A DNA stretch of 64,000 nt from Aldrovandia affinis (Eukaryota; Chordata; Actinopteri; Notacanthiformes; Halosauridae). The stretch is from the NCBI GenBank assembly GCA_029706075.1, contig JAINUG010000168.1, positions 1,302,001 to 1,366,000 on the forward strand. The letters run 5' to 3'. Below the pieces are notes generated by a model. The model worked only from the letters and a program-made list of their open reading frames with translations, did not search any database and had not been told where the DNA came from. The translations under genes were made by a program, and so were the position numbers. Positions 31,540 through 43,996 of the stretch are shown here, piece by piece. Within the stretch, counting starts at the first letter, position 1; each line of letters begins with the position of its first letter.

Positions 31540-33230
31540 GGGGAGCACAAGCATAGGAAATATACAGATAGCCCTGACAGGTGTAAGCTATGGCAGCATA
31601 CCTATTAGGAGAGGGACAGAGAAAACACGCAGCCATGAGAGAGTTCCAAACCATCCACACCTGATCAAGGATAACCAGCATAACAGTGGTGGAAACACAT
31701 TGAGGAGGTGACAGTATGGAAAGTTTCTCACTCCATAAGACACTAGGGCACGGCTTTCTCCATCTCTCCACCTAGACTATGTTTGGCAGTAGGCTAGGCT
31801 GAAAATATATGTTTTTAATCTACACTTAAAGATTGAAACTGTGTCCGAATCCCTAACATGCCTTGGTAAACCGTTCCACAACAGAGGAGCTCTAAAAGAG
31901 AAGGCTCTACCACCAGCTGTGCTTTTCAAAATTCTAGGGAGTAATAGATGGCTGGCTTCTTGTGAACGAAGCAGTCGTGTCGGCTTATAGGGGGCAATCA
32001 TTTCGGTCAGATATAAAGGTGAAAGTCCGTTCACTGCTTTAAAAGTTAGCAACAGTACTTTATAATCAACCCGATATTTAATAGGAAGCCTACATTGCTA
32101 ATGGAGTAATGTGCTCATACTTCTTGGATCTAGTCAAAATACGTGCTGCTGTATTATGTACTAGTTGAAGACTCTTTAGAGAGCTACTAGAGGAGCCGGA
32201 TAATAAGGCATTACAATAGTCTAGCCTCGATGCAACAAAAGCATGCATCAAGGTTTTTGCATCCTCTAATGACAAAATGTGCTGAATTTTAGCTTTGTTT
32301 CTTAGGTGAAAGAAAGCTACTCTGGAAGTGTTTTTAATACGAGTGTCAAATGTAAGGTCCTGATCAATAATAAAACCAAGGTTCTTAACCATTAGACTTG
32401 ATGTAACTATGCAATCACCTGCATTTAACTGCAGATCCAACTTGTTCCTTCATCTCCTTCATCTCTGCCCAAAACCATCATCTCTGTTTTATCTTAATTT
32501 AAAAGCAGGAAATTTACTGTCATCTAATTCTTTATATCAGAGATACAAGCCTCTAATTGAGTGAGTTTAAGTATTTCACCTGGTTTCATTGATATGAACA
32601 GCTGTGTATCATCTGCATAGCAATGGAAATTCACACCATGTTTATGAATAACATTACCCAGTGGTAGCAAGTATAATGAGAACAGTAATGGTCCCAGCAC
32701 TGAGCCTTGTGGAATACCATATTTAACCTGAGAGTAGTCAGAGAACTCTTGATCTAATTGCACAAATTGAAACCTGTCTGATAAGTATGATTTAAACCAT
32801 GAGAGTGCCTGTCCACGCAAACCAACCAGGTTTTCTAGCCTATGAAGGAGAATCTGGTGGTCAATAGTGTCAAAAGCAGCACTTATGTCAAGGAGCACTA
32901 GAATAGAAACACAACCAGTATCCAATGCTAACAGTCATTTACAACTTTAATAAGTTCCGTCTCAGTGCTATGGTTTGGTCTAAAACCTGATTGTAGTGTT
33001 TCATACAGATTATTAGTTTTTAGGAAAGCAGTTAATTGTTGAGCTACAGATTTCTCTAAAATTTTTGACAAAAAGGGAAGATTTGAAATGGGCCTATAGT
33101 TCTTCAGATTAACAGGATCAAGATTTGGTTTCTTTAGAAGAGGCTTGATTACTGCCACTTTTAAAGACCCAACCCAATAATATGTCAGAGGGAGCAGAGG
33201 AATCTGGCCTATATTCAATCAGCCAAGTGA
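31540..33230 (-). mobile_element. L2-clade LINE, reverse transcriptase and C-terminal region, defective
   Basis: Minus-strand frames in order are 33218-32928 (VAVIKPLLKKPNLDP, NYRPISNLPFLSKILEK), 32925-32524 (LLDISAAFDTIDHQ, GIPQGSVLGPLLFSLY, FHCYADDTQLF), 32440-32090 (VKNLGFIIDQDLTF, LDYCNALLSG) and 32052-31777 (LYLTEMIAPY, SFRAPLLWNGLP). These are RT motifs 2-5 with the YADD box intact, then the L2 C-terminal part. At least three frame breaks inactivate it. Endonuclease is missing, as in a 5'-truncated copy. The 3' UTR boundary near 31540 is approximate. Confidence 0.85.
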
Positions 33231-33236
33231 TTCAAC

Positions 33237-34623
33237 TCTCGCCAGGCCCGTTGGGCACTTTTTTTTGGCAGATTTCATTTTACTCTTACTTACAGACCCG
33301 GATCCCACAACTTGAAGCCTGATGCTTTCTCCCGCCAATTCTCCTCCGAAATCAGACAGGCTAACCCTGACACTATCCTGTCTCCCTCTTGTGTGGCTGC
33401 GGTGACCTGGGAGATTGAGAGTCTGATCAAGGACGCCCACATTACTCAACCAGACCCCAGACTTAACCCTAGTTCTCGACTGTTTGTTCCCGATTCTGTT
33501 CATTCACAGGTCCTGCAATGGATGCACTCCTCCCGTCTAGCCTGGCATCCCGGTATCCAGTCTCTGCTTAAATGCAGCTTTTGGTGGTCGACCATGGACG
33601 CGGACGTCTGGGCGTTTGTACTGGCCTGTACCGTCTGCGCCAGGAGCAAGGCATCCCACCAGCCCGCCAGTGGTCTCCTCCGCCCCCTGCCTGTCCTGGG
33701 TCGTCCTTAGACTGGATTTTGTCAGCGGACTTCCCACCTTGGAAGGTAACAACACCATTTTGACTATTGTCAACCGTTTCTCCATTTTGTTCCCCTTCCC
33801 AAGCTTCCCACAGCCTCGGAGACCGCAGAGCTTCTGGTGCATCACGTGGTGCATCTGCATGGGATCCCCATCGATGTGGTATCAGACCGTGGTTCTCAGT
33901 TCACTTCCCACATCTGGAAATCGTTTTGCCTGGCCCTGGGGGCCTCTGTCAGCTTGTCCTCCGGTTACCACCCCCAGACGAACGGCCAAACCGACAGAGA
34001 TAATCAAGACCTAGGAACAGCGCTACGTTGTATCACAGACCGGAATCCCTCCTCCTGGAGTAAGCTGCTACCCCGGGTTGAGTACTCACACAATGCATTA
34101 ACCAGTTCTGCCACCGGTCTCTCCCCCTTTGAGTGCTCCCTGGGGTATCAGGCCCCCCTGTTCCCGGCCCAGGAGGTGGAAGTTTCCATCCCGTCGGTGC
34201 AGACCCACATCCATCGCTGCAAGAAGATTTGGGAGGACACCTGCACTGCACTCCGCCGCTCCACCGCTCGCACTCAGCGTCTGGCAGACCACCACCGCTA
34301 TCACACCTTCTCCCCTGCACATTCCGCATGCCGGAATCAATTTAGTAATTTCGCCCATTCCTATTTAAGTTCAGCGCTCACACACTCCAGCGCCAAACCG
34401 TACTATTGATATTGTGCTGCTCTAGTTTGGTTCTCCCTGTTTATCTGTTTTCCTGTTTACCATTTTTACCGTTTGTATTTTTTGTTGTTATTCAGTCTTT
34501 TTGTAACTGTTCCTCCAGTTACCTTGTGTTGCATCCAGTGAAATAAACGCCTCCTGTGAGGATTTCTACCAAGTTCTGTCCCAGAGTCTGCTTTTGGGTC
34601 CTAGTCAGCATCTACATCATAAC
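33237..34623 (+). mobile_element. Ty3/gypsy fragment: RNase H end, integrase and 3' LTR part
   Basis: Starts within RNase H ([20 protein letters not shown]). The integrase zinc-binding region ends TVCARSKA. The core has LDFVSGLPTLEG with the first Asp, [14 protein letters not shown] with the second, and [14 protein letters not shown], where the catalytic Glu of GQTER is replaced by Asp. Frameshifts near 33706 and 33830 break it. From about 34370, LTR-like sequence with AATAAACGCC leads to an end near CATAACA at 34623. The 5' end abuts the L2 element. Confidence 0.8.
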
Positions 34624-34770
34624 ATGTTCATTCAGTAGCCTAATGTTATTAAGAAGTTTGACAGAAACAGTTGAATAATTTTTTTCAACATTTCAGTAGG
34701 CTAAACTAATATTGTGGAAAACTGTATTGTTTGGGTTCCCTTAATTCACTTAATATCCTGCTTATTCTGA

Positions 34771-34975
34771 GGGCGGCACGGTGGTGCAGTGGATAGCACT
34801 GTCGCCTCACAGCAAGAAGGTCTCGGGTGCGAATCCAGGCCGGGGGCCTTTCTGTGTGGAGTTTGCATGTTCTCCCCGTGTCCGCGTGGGTTTCCTCTGG
34901 GTACTCCGGTTTCTTCCCACAGTCCAAAGACATGCACGTTAGGCTAATTGGAGAGTCTAAATTGTACCTAGCGCG
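34771..34975 (+). mobile_element. tRNA-headed SINE-like element, 3'-truncated
   Basis: Same start GGCGGCACGGTGGTGCAGTG as the copies at 22910 and 7059. It breaks off after GAGAGTCTAAATTG, before the (GGAT)n tail. Confidence 0.8.
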
Positions 34976-36128
34976 AGCGGCATTGTTCACATACTCGACT
35001 GCTTACTTTACGTCTGTCTGGATGTTTAGAAGCCATATCCAGTAGGTGGTAGAGAAATCGCGTAGGTAACGTAGCCTATTGCTGGTTTGCCTGTTTATTT
35101 ATTGTGGATTGCATGACAGACACAGATACGCTTTAATAACGTACCGTACAAACGTGGTTTAGCTGCTAACTTTATTAGAATGACCACACATGCTAACTAG
35201 TTTGCTTGTTAAAAATGTCGGTGTTTTAGCTGCGTAGATAGATTGCTAGCTGTCTTATTTCACGTCAGAATAACTTCATGGTTAGCGTATGTAACGTAAA
35301 GTTTTAGCTACATATAGCCTAGTCCTTAACTTTGATTAACATTAGCAAGTGTACCTACCATTGTATTTTTATCGATACATCATCGCCAGTTCTATGATCA
35401 CTGTGGAGCCGGAAAATCTCATATTTTCGTAGATTCTTTACATTATATTCGCACTTGAAAAGGGGTAACAGCCAGTTAATGCCACTATAACGTACTCACA
35501 AACTACTACCCTGAGTTTAATAAACGTTGTATTTTGGAATGCCTACTGGAAAGGAAAAGCTTTAATTGCCTCTTTAATTAGGCTAAATACATTTTCCAAT
35601 TCTCTAAGACAAATGCTGCATTTCTTTATGTGTCAGCCTCATAAATCTAACGTTAGTTGACAAGTAAATGTGTTAAATATTAAAGTAACGTTTCTCCAGG
35701 ATTTTCCGCTGTGCTCGGACATACCGATCTCGGATCTGCTTCCATTTACTTTTGAATGTTTCTGTGTCCAGGCTTAAAATGTAGAAAATGTATTGCCAGC
35801 TATTCTGGCATGTATATTTGCAGCGGCGGCAATGACACATCGTTGAGATGCGTGTGTGGACCAGCTGTCAACCTCGTGTTTTCTTCTTCGCTTTCTTCCT
35901 GTCGCAGTCTAGGCATCACATGTGGTGTACTGCCCCCACGATTTAGGACTGTATTGCACCGCGCATACGCGTCGCGTTAATCATTGAGCACGTGCACAAG
36001 GTCCGCACAAAAACACCACGCATGTCAGCCTTTAGTGTGGACGGAAGGCCAAAAGAGAGAACAAAAAGCTTCATTTTCAAATTTATCTGGATTAGTGTGG
36101 GCCTAGCATTCAGTGTCATCTATCATAG
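34976..36128. other. no gene seen
   Basis: Contains TTAGCTA-rich sequence. At 36035-36110 is a TAGTGTGGACGG ... TTAGTGTGGG pair resembling DNA-transposon ends. Nothing assignable. Confidence 0.4.
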
Positions 36129-36350
36129 GCTGGCAGTGTAGTGCAATGGTTAGGGAGCTGGGCTTGTAACTCAGAGGTTGCAGGTTCAATTCCCACGTGG
36201 GGCACTGCTGTTGCACCCTTGAGCAAGGTACTTAACCTGAATTGCTTCAGTAAAATATCCAGCTATATAAATGGATTGTATATAAAAAAATGTATACTGT
36301 GTAAGTCGCTCTGGATAAGAGCGTCTGCTAAATGCCTAAAATGTCAATGT
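36129..36350 (+). mobile_element. tRNA-derived SINE with L2-type tail, full length
   Basis: Box A TAGTGCAATGG and box B GGTTCAATTCC in the head are followed by a body with GAGCAAGGTACTTAACCTGA and the tail GTAAGTCGCTCTGGATAAGA / GCGTCTGCTAAATG. Very similar to the inverted copy at 39847-40068. The layout recalls eel UnaSINE-type elements. Confidence 0.85.
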
Positions 36351-36534
36351 AATAGAAAAATAAATCTTACAACACCAAACCCCCCAAAATAATAACATGT
36401 TAATAAATGCAGGACTGACAAATTTGCCAACCTAGGGAGATGTTTTTGAGTAACACTCCGAGGTGAGCCAGCCACACCTACCCAGAATACCAGCAGTGTG
36501 GATCACAGTACCACACACTTTGTAGAAAGGACAT

Positions 36535-36540
36535 TTTATT
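36535..36540 (-). terminator. possible polyadenylation signal AATAAA
   Basis: AATAAA on the minus strand in sequence that looks like a 3' UTR. It could end the membrane-protein gene whose exons lie at 40.5 and 44.0 kb; that link is inference. Confidence 0.25.
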
Positions 36541-36997
36541 TTCAGAAATTGATGCAGTGAAATTGTACACAACAAGTACATATATAGCAATGAAACACAA
36601 GGTATTACGTTTACACAATTTATGCCTGGTGTAAGCAACAGTTTCTGAAAAAAATCATCAAAAATATAGGCCTGAACTGCATTCTATTAAAAACCAAATA
36701 CACCAGTTACCTGTGTAGACTGTGCAGACGGAGAACAGAATTTGATCATGCTGAATTGCCCAAATTACATATTTGTGGAGTGTTCTTTGTATTCTTTGTC
36801 TAAGTGAATGCATAAAGGCAAGTCAGAAAGGAGCAATATCCGCATGTGGTTACTCCTGATCTCTCGGGCATGTAGAACCTGATGTACAATTCACCCTCTA
36901 GACAGGACACCAGTCCATTACAGGGCCATTTCCCACAACTAATCTCTTTTAATGCCTACCATCATGCAGAGGCAGAGGGTATGATTGAGTCAATTGA

Positions 36998-37852
36998 GTA
37001 CGTTTACATGCACACTAATAAACCGATCATTATCTGATTTAGGGAGTTACCAGATTATTCAAGTGGTCATGTAAACAGCATAGTGCGATATGCTTTATCG
37101 GATAAAAGCCGGATTATGAGAAATCCGATAAACACACCTAGTTTTTTGCCCAATCTTCCATTTTATTTGGCGCATATATACCGTTAATCTGATTTCTTTC
37201 GGATTTTTTTGTACATCTACGCATATGCAAAAATGTAAAAAATGCTGGATGCAGTAAAACAGCAAACACGGAGAGCGGCAGCGGTAAGACTCACTTTTGG
37301 AGTGAAGCCGAAACAAACTTAATTCTCAACAAAAAAGATCACCTAGATAGGAGAAAATATAGAAATGGTGACATATTTAATTTAATGTGTCTGCGAAAGT
37401 GGCTGAGGTGGGGTTTACAAGAAGTGTGGAACAGATTTGCAGTTGTTGGAAATCACTGAGGCTAGCTTATTACAAAGCTAAGAGACAAAACAGCACCAAT
37501 GGGTCCGATCCAGGGACATGCCCATATTTTGATGCTCTAGAAGATCTTTTAGGTCACAGACCTTTGTCATCCATATTGGTGTAGATATGGGCTTTGGTGA
37601 TGAGCTTACTCCCAAATGACAGACCTGACAATAAGCGACGCTATGTTGAAAACCCGACAGGAAGTTTAGAAAATAACAGGAAGTTTGAGTTTTACGTCAT
37701 GTACTTGGAAAGAAATCCAACTAATTGACAATCATGTACATCAGTTTTTCCCGATTATCGCATTACTAAAGTGCATGCAAACGCGTCAATCAGATTATTG
37801 CCATTACCTGATTATTCCCAGTTATCGGATTATTGTGTGCATGTAAACGTAC
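36998..37852. mobile_element. PIF/Harbinger-like element with Myb/SANT-like frame
   Basis: Inverted ends GTACGTTTACATGCACAC / GTGTGCATGTAAACGTAC bound 855 bp. The plus-strand frame 37387-37584 reads VGFTRSVEQICSCWKSLRLA, then CPYFDALEDLLGHRPL, typical of the trihelix or Myb/SANT-like protein that accompanies Harbinger transposases. A preceding in-frame-like piece (FWSEAETN) is separated by frame breaks. No transposase is encoded. Confidence 0.55.
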
Positions 37853-38219
37853 ACATTGATGGAATTCCCTGGAACAAGATGAACACTGAACTGGTAAACT
37901 AAAGCAAACCAGATAAAGAAGAATTTACATCCATCCTCATTTATGAATCTGGCCTTTATATTCTAATGAAAACCTGCACACATTTCATTTTTTCTACTCA
38001 GTGTCCATCTATGTGCAACAACACTTAATAAACCATGCTCCTGTAAAATAACAGGTATGGTACAATAACACTTAGTTAACAATCAGAAGCCTTTAAAATG
38101 GGAGAAAGACAATGGGTAACCAAACTCTCCAAAAACAATGAAAGATACAAATAAGGTGAAGAAAAATATAAGGTGGACACATTTAAATGTCAAGTATATT
38201 AAATTCCAAAAACTAGGGT
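37853..38219. other. no gene seen
   Basis: Unique AT-rich sequence. Confidence 0.4.
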
Positions 38220-38296
38220 TGAATCCTAAGCAACCTGCCCGTGCCCAGTGGTGAGTAGCATACATGTTGTTTGGAGTACAGTAGACCAACATAGCT
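38220..38296. repeat. 77-bp sequence shared with 17241-17318
   Basis: CAACCTGCCCGTGCCCAGTG and flanking sequence through ACAGTAGA(C/T)CAACATA match the fam3 intron segment in the same orientation. Confidence 0.8.
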
Positions 38297-39846
38297 ACAG
38301 TACTATAGCAGGTGTCAAAGCTGTGTGCTGGAAAACTTTGTTAGTCCATATGTGAAATTAAAGGTTTTGATGCTCATTTGAATTTCCTGCCCTTTTAAAA
38401 AAAAAAACTTTTGATCAAAACCTTTAATGTCTCACTTAAAGTCGTTTTTGGGATTTAAGTTTTTACACTGTAATGTGATATTATATTAAAGATGCATTAT
38501 GCAACATTTCCACATGCTAATGAACTGTAATCAGGTCTCAACACTTTTTTGTGTTCAGGCATTAGCTTGCATGAATGGTCAGATCGCATGCATGGTCACA
38601 GACAGAGAGCAGCAGAAGCAGTATGAAGATATCCTTAACTGACACATGAAAAGGGCACAACCTATTCCAATGTTTTTTTTGATTATTTATTTTTGTTTCA
38701 GATTTCCCCCCCCATTTTTCTCCCAATTATAATCTCCATTTATTTTTTTATTTATCCTCCCCCACGAACTTGCTGCCCGCCTCTGAGGGATGAGCCAATA
38801 CCTCAAAGCAATGTTTGCCTCCTCTGAGACAGAACTCGCCCAACCCTGTTTACGAGGTCGCCCTCGGTGAGCTCGTGCCAGCTCTCCCTCTCCCCTGTCC
38901 TGTGTATAGTTTGTATGTGTGTGTGTGTGTGCATGTGTAAAGAGAACTCGGGACTGAAAAGTTCAAGTGTCTCTGGGTGCATGGGTTTGGGAAGCACTTG
39001 AAAAGTCACTGAATATGTGTGTGCCTGGTGAGGTTATAGTGGGATGCCAGACTGAAGAGGCAGGGTGTCCATGTTTGTGTGATGGGTGTGCGTAGAGTTC
39101 TACCCTGTCCCGGTAAATGTTGATACTTGTTAAATGTGGATGTGTGGAAGCGGTCCTGACTGTCTGTGTTTGTTTGTTGTGTGTTCCCTGGAAGGGATTC
39201 ACACCTCGGAGGAGGCGGGCTTTAATTTAGTTTTGTTAATTTCATTTGTTTATTTATTTTAGTTTGTTAATTATTTTCACCCGAAAGCTTCACGGCGAGT
39301 AGGGTGAAGTGTTTGCGTGTTTTATTTAACCTGCTCTCCCGTCGTTTCTCTCTCCCAGGTCCGGGAGAGAGACGGAAATAAAGATCTGGCCCGGAGACCG
39401 GCAAACCCCACTGCACTGCCACACCTTACCATCAGCTGCTCTGCTCACATCCGGGGATTTGTCACATGGCGTGTGACAGTAGCATACAGACAATAGAAAG
39501 ATCTACTGCAGCTCCGAAAAAGAGACTAATCCAAAAGAAAACACCTGCTCAACAACTTTCCAGCAGAGGGCAGCTCAGGACAATATTCTGATTCATTCCA
39601 AAAGATCCTGTGGGGGAAAGACACAAAGTTCAATACTGTCACATTAAAAAAGTTCTGTGTTTATGGCATGAAAATTATGTTATGCCCATAATCAGAAACT
39701 GCGCAGACGTTACCGAACATTATTGATCCCGCCTGCAACTATGGGACCAGACACTGGGACTGACAGTGACAAAGTCGCCGAACCACCGCCTTTGAGACAG
39801 AACTCGCCAAGCTGTCAACTGTGTCAGCTGTCATTCCGATACATAC

Positions 39847-40068
39847 ATTTTTACATTTACATTTTAAGCATTTAGCAGACGCCCTTATCCAGAGCGACTT
39901 ACAGTTTACATACAATCCATTTATACAGCTGGATATTTTACTGAAGCAATTCAGGTTAAGTACCTTGCTCAAGGGTACAACAGCAGTGCCCCACCTGGGA
40001 ATTGAACCTGCAACCTCTGAGTTACATGCCCAGCTCCTTAACCATTACACTACACTGCCAGCCACTAC
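39847..40068 (-). mobile_element. tRNA-derived SINE with L2-type tail, full length
   Basis: Reverse-oriented copy of the 36129 SINE. Flanked by ACATAC at 39841-39846 and 40069-40074. Inserted within an older repeat. Confidence 0.85.
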
Positions 40069-40486
40069 ACATACAAAGAAGCTTTCTGTGCATGTGAGGA
40101 GCTCATGTTGGCTTCCCTACCCTCTCCCTCAGGGGTAGACAGCCAATTGCAGATGAACAGCATTCCCAGCCAGTCAGGCTGGCGCAGCCCAGAATTGAAC
40201 CCAGGCAACAGTGGGCCAAATTGGCCACAGTGGGCCAAACAGCTCCACCAAATTGGGGGGGGTCCGAACAATTTGTCTGCACAACACCCTTGTGAAACAA
40301 TGCCACTGCTGCCAACCAACACTACCTTTCAGGCAGTCCACCAGCACAGTCACTGTGTAGAAGGAGTACATTTCAGGCATAACTGTGCAGGCTCCCAACT
40401 GATCAGAGGAGTTGCTCTGGCGTGGTGAGACAAGGACAATCCCCTCGACTGTAGATCAACTGGACAGGGAGATTGTCAAGCCTCAC

Positions 40487-40583
40487 CTCATCGGACTGCT
40501 CTCTGCCTGGTCCAAGGTCTGTGTCGCTGTCTTCAAGGCGTTCAGCGTTGCCGTCTTCCTCCATCCCTCTCAGAACCGAGTAT
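40487..40583 (-). CDS. next exon of the same membrane protein (acidic tail)
   Basis: 97 bp with acceptor CTACATACAG before 40583 and donor GATGAG|GTGAGG after 40487. Its first base completes the split Arg codon of the upstream exon, then 32 codons read YSVLRGMEEDGNAERLEDSD and TDLGPGREQSDE, an acidic cytoplasmic-type tail. The phase match across two independently chosen exons is the main support. A further phase-0 segment at 40399-40344 (acceptor CTCTGATCAG) is possible but unconvincing. No stop codon of the gene was located. Confidence 0.55.
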
Positions 40584-41547
40584 CTGTATGTAGCCTTGCT
40601 ACATTTTAAATTCAAACCATACTAAACAATGCTGTTACAGAGCAAACAACCGTAAACAGCCCTACTTACACTAATTCCAACTGGAATGTTAAGAGTATTC
40701 TGGGTCCCTATTGGATGGCACATGAGTATAAGCCAATAAGCTTATCTGTAAATTGCTATACAGGAGTCACCATGGCAGATGACCCTACCAATTTGGCAAA
40801 ACTATGAGAAGTGCTCACATTGACAAAAATGTTGACTAATTGTTTTTCTTAACCTACTGTCTTTTTAAAAAGCCTGCTAAGAATTTAAATGAACCACGCC
40901 TTCACCTTACATCACTTAGGGGCCTAACCTGGCTTGACTTGCATGGCATGTGCAACTCTCTTAACTTGTAACTCATAACGTGTTTTTTCTGATGCAGAAT
41001 GACTTGCGCACCTTTTTTCTGGATGTGTGTATACTGCTACTATAGAGATCCGCACTTCAGCCGTGGTTTTATTGAAAAAGGAGTATAAGGTCTATTTTCC
41101 AGTGCTGCGTGCAATCCGACCGAACTGAAGTCTGATTTCCAGCTTTTTTGTTTTTTCCAATTCAAATATTCGCTTCTCATACTATGCAACTCTGGGACCA
41201 GCAAATACGCCAAACCACCTCCTCAGAGACAGAACTCGCCAAGCCGTCGATCATAATTCCAGCACACACAGGGCTGCTTTGCATGCAGTGAGCTCATGCC
41301 GGCTTCCCTGCCCCTCCCTCAGGGGGCAGACAGCCAATCGCTGCCCCCCAACCGGGCCACGGTTAAGAAATACTCTTAACCTGTCAGGTATTTAAGAGAC
41401 CTCTGGAGCTCTCCTAACTTGGCTAGGAGTAGGGAAGATGGCACAGTTGCAAAGACAGAGACCTGCGCGCAGCTTCCAAGACAGGAAGAATGCTTTAGAA
41501 ATGTTTGATGATACAGTTAATCAAACTTTATCGCTTAGATCATCTGG

Positions 41548-43017
41548 GCCCAGTTTCTCAAAAGTAATCTGAATTCTGAAATCGGATCAGATCACCTAAT
41601 CAAATCTCGGTTTTGATCTGGATCAAAACTTGAATATGTGTTGTTTAAAACCTTTATGTAGGATTGGGATAGTTTTTATCCCAAAAAAATAGGATCATCT
41701 TGATCCCAGCAGAAGAACAAAATGTAATACAACTTTAAAATTCTTTAACATCATTTCTTTAACACTTTTTACAGTGATAAAGTAGACATTACCCTATTAA
41801 GCCTCTCAGGACAGCGCAGCCCACCAAATAATGAATTTGTCCTCATAAAATAATCCCCAAAATCTGTCAATATCGAACAGAAATCAGATATTTCAGTCAT
41901 TATATCATTAATGGATCACTGTATACAAATTACAACAACACAGACACTAGGTGATCACTAGGCAATAGGCATTGGTAGGCAATCACCAGTGATAAACCTG
42001 TCAAAGGTAGTTGTTGACAATGGTGTCCCTTATTGCATGACCAGTCAGTCTCTCATTCAGAGAGAACTCCAAAGGTTGGTGTTCTACAGGCTCTGGAGGA
42101 TCATCAATGTCACCACAGAGAGGGACATTGCACCTGGAAACGATATTGTGGAGGGTAATACAAGCCAGTATTATGTTGCATGCTTCCTGTGGCTCCACAC
42201 GCAGGTAGTTAGCATGCAAAGTGCCTCTTTAGAACCCCATTTAGACACTCAATAGCACACCTTGTTCTGCAATGTTTAGTGTTGAAGCGTGCCTGCTCAG
42301 GTGTGTTTGCTGTGGGAAAAGGGGTCATCAACCATGGTAAGAGTGGGTAGGCACTGTCTCCTAATATTATGCCATCCGGTCTGTTGGTTTGGAGTTGAAG
42401 ATATAGTGCGCTCTCCCTTAGGATGCGTGCATCATGAACAGACCCAGGCCATTTCACAACACAGTTGGTGATGACAAGGTCAGCATCACCCACAAGTTGA
42501 ATGTTGATGCTGTGCCTCCCCTTTCTGTTGACAAACTCCCAGTCCCTCTCATGAGGTGTTTGTATATGCACATGAGCCAGAGTCAGACTTGAGACACAGC
42601 TCCTAAAAGCACAGCTTCAAAATGCTGGTCTCTCAACAAACAGAGGAAATTTGAACATTGTTTATTTTTGGCTAATTGGACATTTAAGCGATTTATGATT
42701 TCAAATACTGTACTTACAAAGATTAATTATACAGTAATGCATAAATAAAAGTGTCTACAGTGAACGCATGTTGCCTGTTCTACTTGTGTTGTTCTTAACG
42801 TAGCCAGTAAATGGTGATATGTAGTTCAATTTAAAGCACTGGCAATCCGGATTTGGTAATCTTAAAAATGTGTATCTGGATCAGGGTGATCCAATCCAAT
42901 CCAATATTGTTTTGAAAAACCAGCACAAAAGCAAACCGAATTAGCCAATAGCAGAACATGGGATTTCCAATCCGGACCATTCTGATCCAGACTAAACATT
43001 TTCAACTGGGCCCAGGG
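41548..43017 (-). mobile_element. PIF/Harbinger transposon, defective
   Basis: GGGCCCAGTTTCTCAAAAG on the left and the reverse of AACTGGGCCC on the right are inverted ends of Harbinger type. A clear 3-bp duplication is not seen. A partial transposase is encoded on the minus strand. Confidence 0.65.
42001..42571 (-). pseudogene. PIF/Harbinger (HARBI1-like) transposase, C-terminal half
   Basis: Frame 42571-42209 reads RKGRHSINIQLVGDADLVIT, then WPGSVHDARILRES (Asp of the DDE triad) and GDSAYPLLPWLMTPF, then ARFNTKHCRTRCAIECLNGVLK with the final Glu. It shifts near 42215 into YLRVEPQEACNIILACITLH (42219-42001), the family's C-terminus. The N-terminal half is not found on the upstream side. A nuclease of this type needs a Myb-like partner; the Myb-like element at 36998 has different ends. 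Confidence 0.85.
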
Positions 43018-43996
43018 AATCATCTTTGTCACTGATCTTGTGCGGGATGTAATATCGCCAGCAACTTTGAAAAGTAGCGCAGTTACGGCAGAGATCAAAG
43101 TTATTTTAACACTGCGCTAAAATGTTTAGGCGCAGTACCTGCACCTGAATATAAAGTATAACTACATGAACCGATGTTCATCAGCAATATTGCAATATGA
43201 AACAAATGTGTCTTATAAATAAGACCACGAAGCAGTGCCAGATGCTGCCTTCTGGAAAGCGGAGATTTTTCTGACGCGCTTTGGATAGAACATTTCCTCT
43301 TTCTTCCGGACTCCAAATGGCAGAGACAAAGCTTGCATTAATGTGGTCTACGACCTGCCTCCATGCCTCTTTTCATGACGACTCAGGGCTGTGGGGCTTT
43401 TAGTGTGGGGCTCGTCTACCTCCTACCAACAACACCGTTAGTTCTACAGTCCAATTCGGTTTTGTTTTTGCATGCATTTTGCTTAGCCTAACATTAGCCA
43501 AAACGGCAGCTTTTATAATGAGGGTTTACCTTTATTGGAAAATTGTGGTGACCATCAAAGAATACATTTTCCAAAAGCAGATTGGTTCTTCCTCTTTACA
43601 ATTTCAGCGATTGATTACCTCATCTTCATCTTTTCATTTGCGGCACCCGTGATTGTCACAAAGACACACTTAAGAGCTACTCTTGTGAATATTTAAATAC
43701 TTATCCATGAGAACGTGTGAACTGCTTGATAACTACGTTTTACCGACCACGTTAAGTGAAGAATGATTTCACTCCAAAGTAAGCTCTTAGGAGGTGTGTT
43801 GTGTAATACTTAATATGTTTGATACATACGGTCCCTGGACAGCGTTTAAAGTACCGTTTGAATAATGCACGCTATTGACTTTGAGTAGGCCTGTAGTCCA
43901 TCCACATAACTGTAAATAAATCATTTCAACACCAACAAATTGAAGTATTCGGCCAGTCTGAAAGCTCCCTGTTGAATGTTGCATGCCTGTCCTTAC
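43018..43996. other. intron or downstream sequence of the membrane-protein gene
   Basis: No further exon could be supported. A segment near 43330-43420 has short open frames but a weak acceptor. Confidence 0.3.

Larger units (their letters stand above)
38770..41400. repeat. diverged interspersed repeat, at least two fuller copies and one fragment
   Basis: GAGACAGAACTCGCC, GAGCTCATG(T/C)(T/C)GGCTTCC and CAGACAGCCAAT recur at 39735-40200 and 41195-41400, with a fragment near 38815-38850. A SINE (39847-40068) splits the first full copy. Family not recognised. 38860-39480 between fragments also holds a (TG)n run (about 38913-38936) and an AATAAAG-containing, LTR-like stretch near 39378. Confidence 0.5.

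Noticed and set aside
40344..40399. Third exon of the membrane-protein gene
   Set aside because: Phase is allowed, but the encoded segment is not tail-like and the donor GTAGTG is weak.
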